Positions 4,556 to 5,899 of a stretch of DNA of 5,899 bases are shown here, piece by piece. Source of the DNA: Spirochaetaceae bacterium (GTDB taxonomy: Bacteria > Spirochaetota > Spirochaetia > JABEVK01); assembly GCA_023265735.1 (NCBI GenBank), contig JAHFSN010000153.1, positions 1 to 5,899 on the forward strand, in the 5' to 3' direction. Position 1 is the first letter of the stretch. Each line of letters starts with the position of its first letter. The notes under the pieces were generated by a model that worked only from the letters and a program-made list of their open reading frames with translations, did not search any database and was not told the DNA's origin. The position numbers were made by a program, and so were the translations under genes.

Positions 4556-5899
4556 TTGAAATTCACTGTTCGACGATTTAAGTCGATTTCGCAAGCAGAA
4601 ATACCCTGCTCTGGAATAACTCTCTTGGTTGGCGGCAACAACTCCGGGAAGAGCTCTATCCTCCACGCTATCCAGTTTGGTGTCTCAGTTGCTCAGACTT
4701 CCCTACTTCAGGGTTCAAGCTGGACTGGCGATCGCATTTCGACGTCAATAGGCCAGAATGATCTTGTCTATACTCCCATTAAAGACGTGATGTCCCTGGG
4801 AATGAATGGAAAGCTCAAAGAAGATAAGCGTGAGGCAATTGAGATTCGGTATGAAAATGAGTCCTTGATCTCAACCATCAATGTCCGAAAAGGTCGCAAC
4901 AAGAACATTCTCCTGGAAATTACTGGGAAGGAGTTGGGACGGCAGCTTCGTCCGCTCCAGACACCCTTTTCCGCACTTGTCACTGGACTGGCTGGCATTC
5001 CCTCGGAGGAAAAGTTCCAGAGCAACCTTGTCGTCAGGAAAGCCGCGGCAAAAGGAGATTCAAACTCAGTCTTCCGAAACATCCTTTGGTTGTTAAAGGC
5101 AGATCAAGCGAAATGGAACAAGTTTGAAGCTCAGCTGGGGCGCATATATCCGAAGCACAGAGTCTTCGTGGACTTTGCGGAGAGCTCGCATGAGAATATT
5201 GTTTGTGACGTCGAAATAAGTGGCACAAAGTTTCCTATCGATACCTGTGGAACCGGCATATTGCAGGCTATACAGATTTTCGCCTATATCAATCTCTTCG
5301 AACCAAAACTTCTCCTGCTCGATGAGCCTGACAGTCATCTCCATCCAAACAATCAACTTCGGCTCGCCGAAGAGCTCCTAAGTGAGTCCAAGACTGGTCT
5401 TAGGATCATCATTTCGACTCACAGTCGGCAGATAGTCGAGGGACTAATTGATGAGGCCGATCTTGTTTGGATGAGGTCAGGAAGAGTCGTCCCAAACGTC
5501 GAAGACTACGAGATCAGGTCGCTTCTGGAGATTGGAGCACTTAACGCTGGTGAACGTGTACATCAGCCACAATTTGTCTTTTTGACCGAGGATCGCGAGA
5601 AATTCCTGTTCAAAGTCTTTCTAGAATCAAATGGTTTTGACCCACGCGAGTGTGAAATCGTTTCATATGGAGGATGCACACAGCAGGGAACTGCAATGAT
5701 TCTCATTAACCACCTAAGGCGGACTTTCCCGTCAGCTAAATTCTGTATTCATCGTGATCGTGACTTCCAAACTCAAGAGGCAATATCAAAGTACTCTATA
5801 GTTTTCGAACAAATGGAGGTTCGAGTCTGGATCCCGCCTGGAAATGATGTTGAGAGCTGTTTCTGCACGCGGGACCACCTGAAGATTGTACTTGGAATC
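4556..5899 (+). CDS. OLD-like AAA ATPase fused to a TOPRIM/DUF4435-like domain (3' partial)
   Basis: The frame is open for 448 codons to the window edge, with no stop reached. The N-terminus MKFTVRRFKSIS is typical of SMC/RecF/OLD-type ATPases. Seen: Walker A GGNNSGKSS (residues 26-34, K32); a conserved-looking middle around GLAGIPSEEKF and AAAKGDSNSVFRNILWLL; a signature-like CGTGILQAIQ (231-240); Walker B LLLLDEPDSHLHP (D256, E257); H-loop THS (288-290). After about residue 335 comes a TOPRIM/DUF4435-like domain: FLTEDRE (E345), SYGGC, HRDRDF (D401 and D403) and DVESCF (E433), the acidic set expected for Mg-dependent nuclease chemistry. Known relatives in architecture are OLD nucleases, Gabija GajA and PARIS AriA/AriB, which act in phage defence; a defence role here is inference. 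Base composition is clearly more AT-rich than the genes to the left, a sign of transfer. An in-frame ATG at 4526 is the alternative start. Partner genes, if any, lie outside the window. Confidence 0.85.
   Translation, partial: MKFTVRRFKSISQAEIPCSGITLLVGGNNSGKSSILHAIQFGVSVAQTSLLQGSSWTGDRISTSIGQNDLVYTPIKDVMSLGMNGKLKEDKREAIEIRYENESLISTINVRKGRNKNILLEITGKELGRQLRPLQTPFSALVTGLAGIPSEEKFQSNLVVRKAAAKGDSNSVFRNILWLLKADQAKWNKFEAQLGRIYPKHRVFVDFAESSHENIVCDVEISGTKFPIDTCGTGILQAIQIFAYINLFEPKLLLLDEPDSHLHPNNQLRLAEELLSESKTGLRIIISTHSRQIVEGLIDEADLVWMRSGRVVPNVEDYEIRSLLEIGALNAGERVHQPQFVFLTEDREKFLFKVFLESNGFDPRECEIVSYGGCTQQGTAMILINHLRRTFPSAKFCIHRDRDFQTQEAISKYSIVFEQMEVRVWIPPGNDVESCFCTRDHLKIVLGI

Noticed and set aside
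4334..4666. Minus-strand Pro/His-rich frames in the leader region
   Set aside because: These are the complement of the G-rich tract, with low-complexity sequence and an end overlapping the ATPase start.
4768..5356. Several minus-strand frames inside the ATPase gene
   Set aside because: They are short shadows of a well-supported + strand gene with Walker A, Walker B and TOPRIM-like motifs.

Overview
The window is a piece of a high-GC bacterial chromosome with an AT-richer, probably acquired gene at its right edge. No rRNA, tRNA or CRISPR array is visible. A DUF115/MptE-like protein next to a two-TM protein with a decayed GGDEF-like domain, plus a small family protein known from Bacteroidetes and spirochaetes, makes a high-GC spirochaete a reasonable guess, but this is not proven.

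Left part (1-3175, + strand): the C-terminal end of an unrecognised gene overlaps the start of a DUF115 protein of about 523 residues (245-1816). A well-formed sigma70-like promoter lies across the end of that gene. The next gene (1847-3175) encodes a membrane protein with two TM segments, an extracytoplasmic domain, an acidic and Pro/Ala-rich linker, and a C-terminal domain that resembles GGDEF without the catalytic signature. The promoter's expected transcription start coincides with this gene's ATG, so the mRNA may be leaderless.

Middle (3176-3761): a noncoding, repeat-dense interval. It holds a roughly 100-bp imperfect palindrome, a 13-bp direct repeat with small hairpins, a minisatellite of ten 21-bp units arranged as five 42-bp units (3433-3642), and a perfect 15-bp-stem terminator (3705-3743). 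The terminator serves the gene that converges from the right.

Minus-strand gene (3762-4247): a 161-residue soluble helical protein of a conserved uncharacterised family. It has an ideal Shine-Dalgarno, and a likely -10 box sits in the centre of a perfect 7+7 inverted repeat, which suggests repressor control.

Right part (4303-5899): a strongly G-rich leader with quadruplex potential precedes an AT-richer + strand gene that runs off the window. It probably starts at TTG 4556 behind a strong Shine-Dalgarno. The 448 visible residues form an OLD-like AAA/ABC-type ATPase (Walker A, Walker B, H-loop) fused to a TOPRIM/DUF4435-like nuclease-type domain (E345, D401/D403, E433). This is the general architecture of Gabija GajA-like and fused PARIS-like anti-phage effectors, so it is the best candidate here for a defence gene. 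Any partner would lie beyond position 5899.
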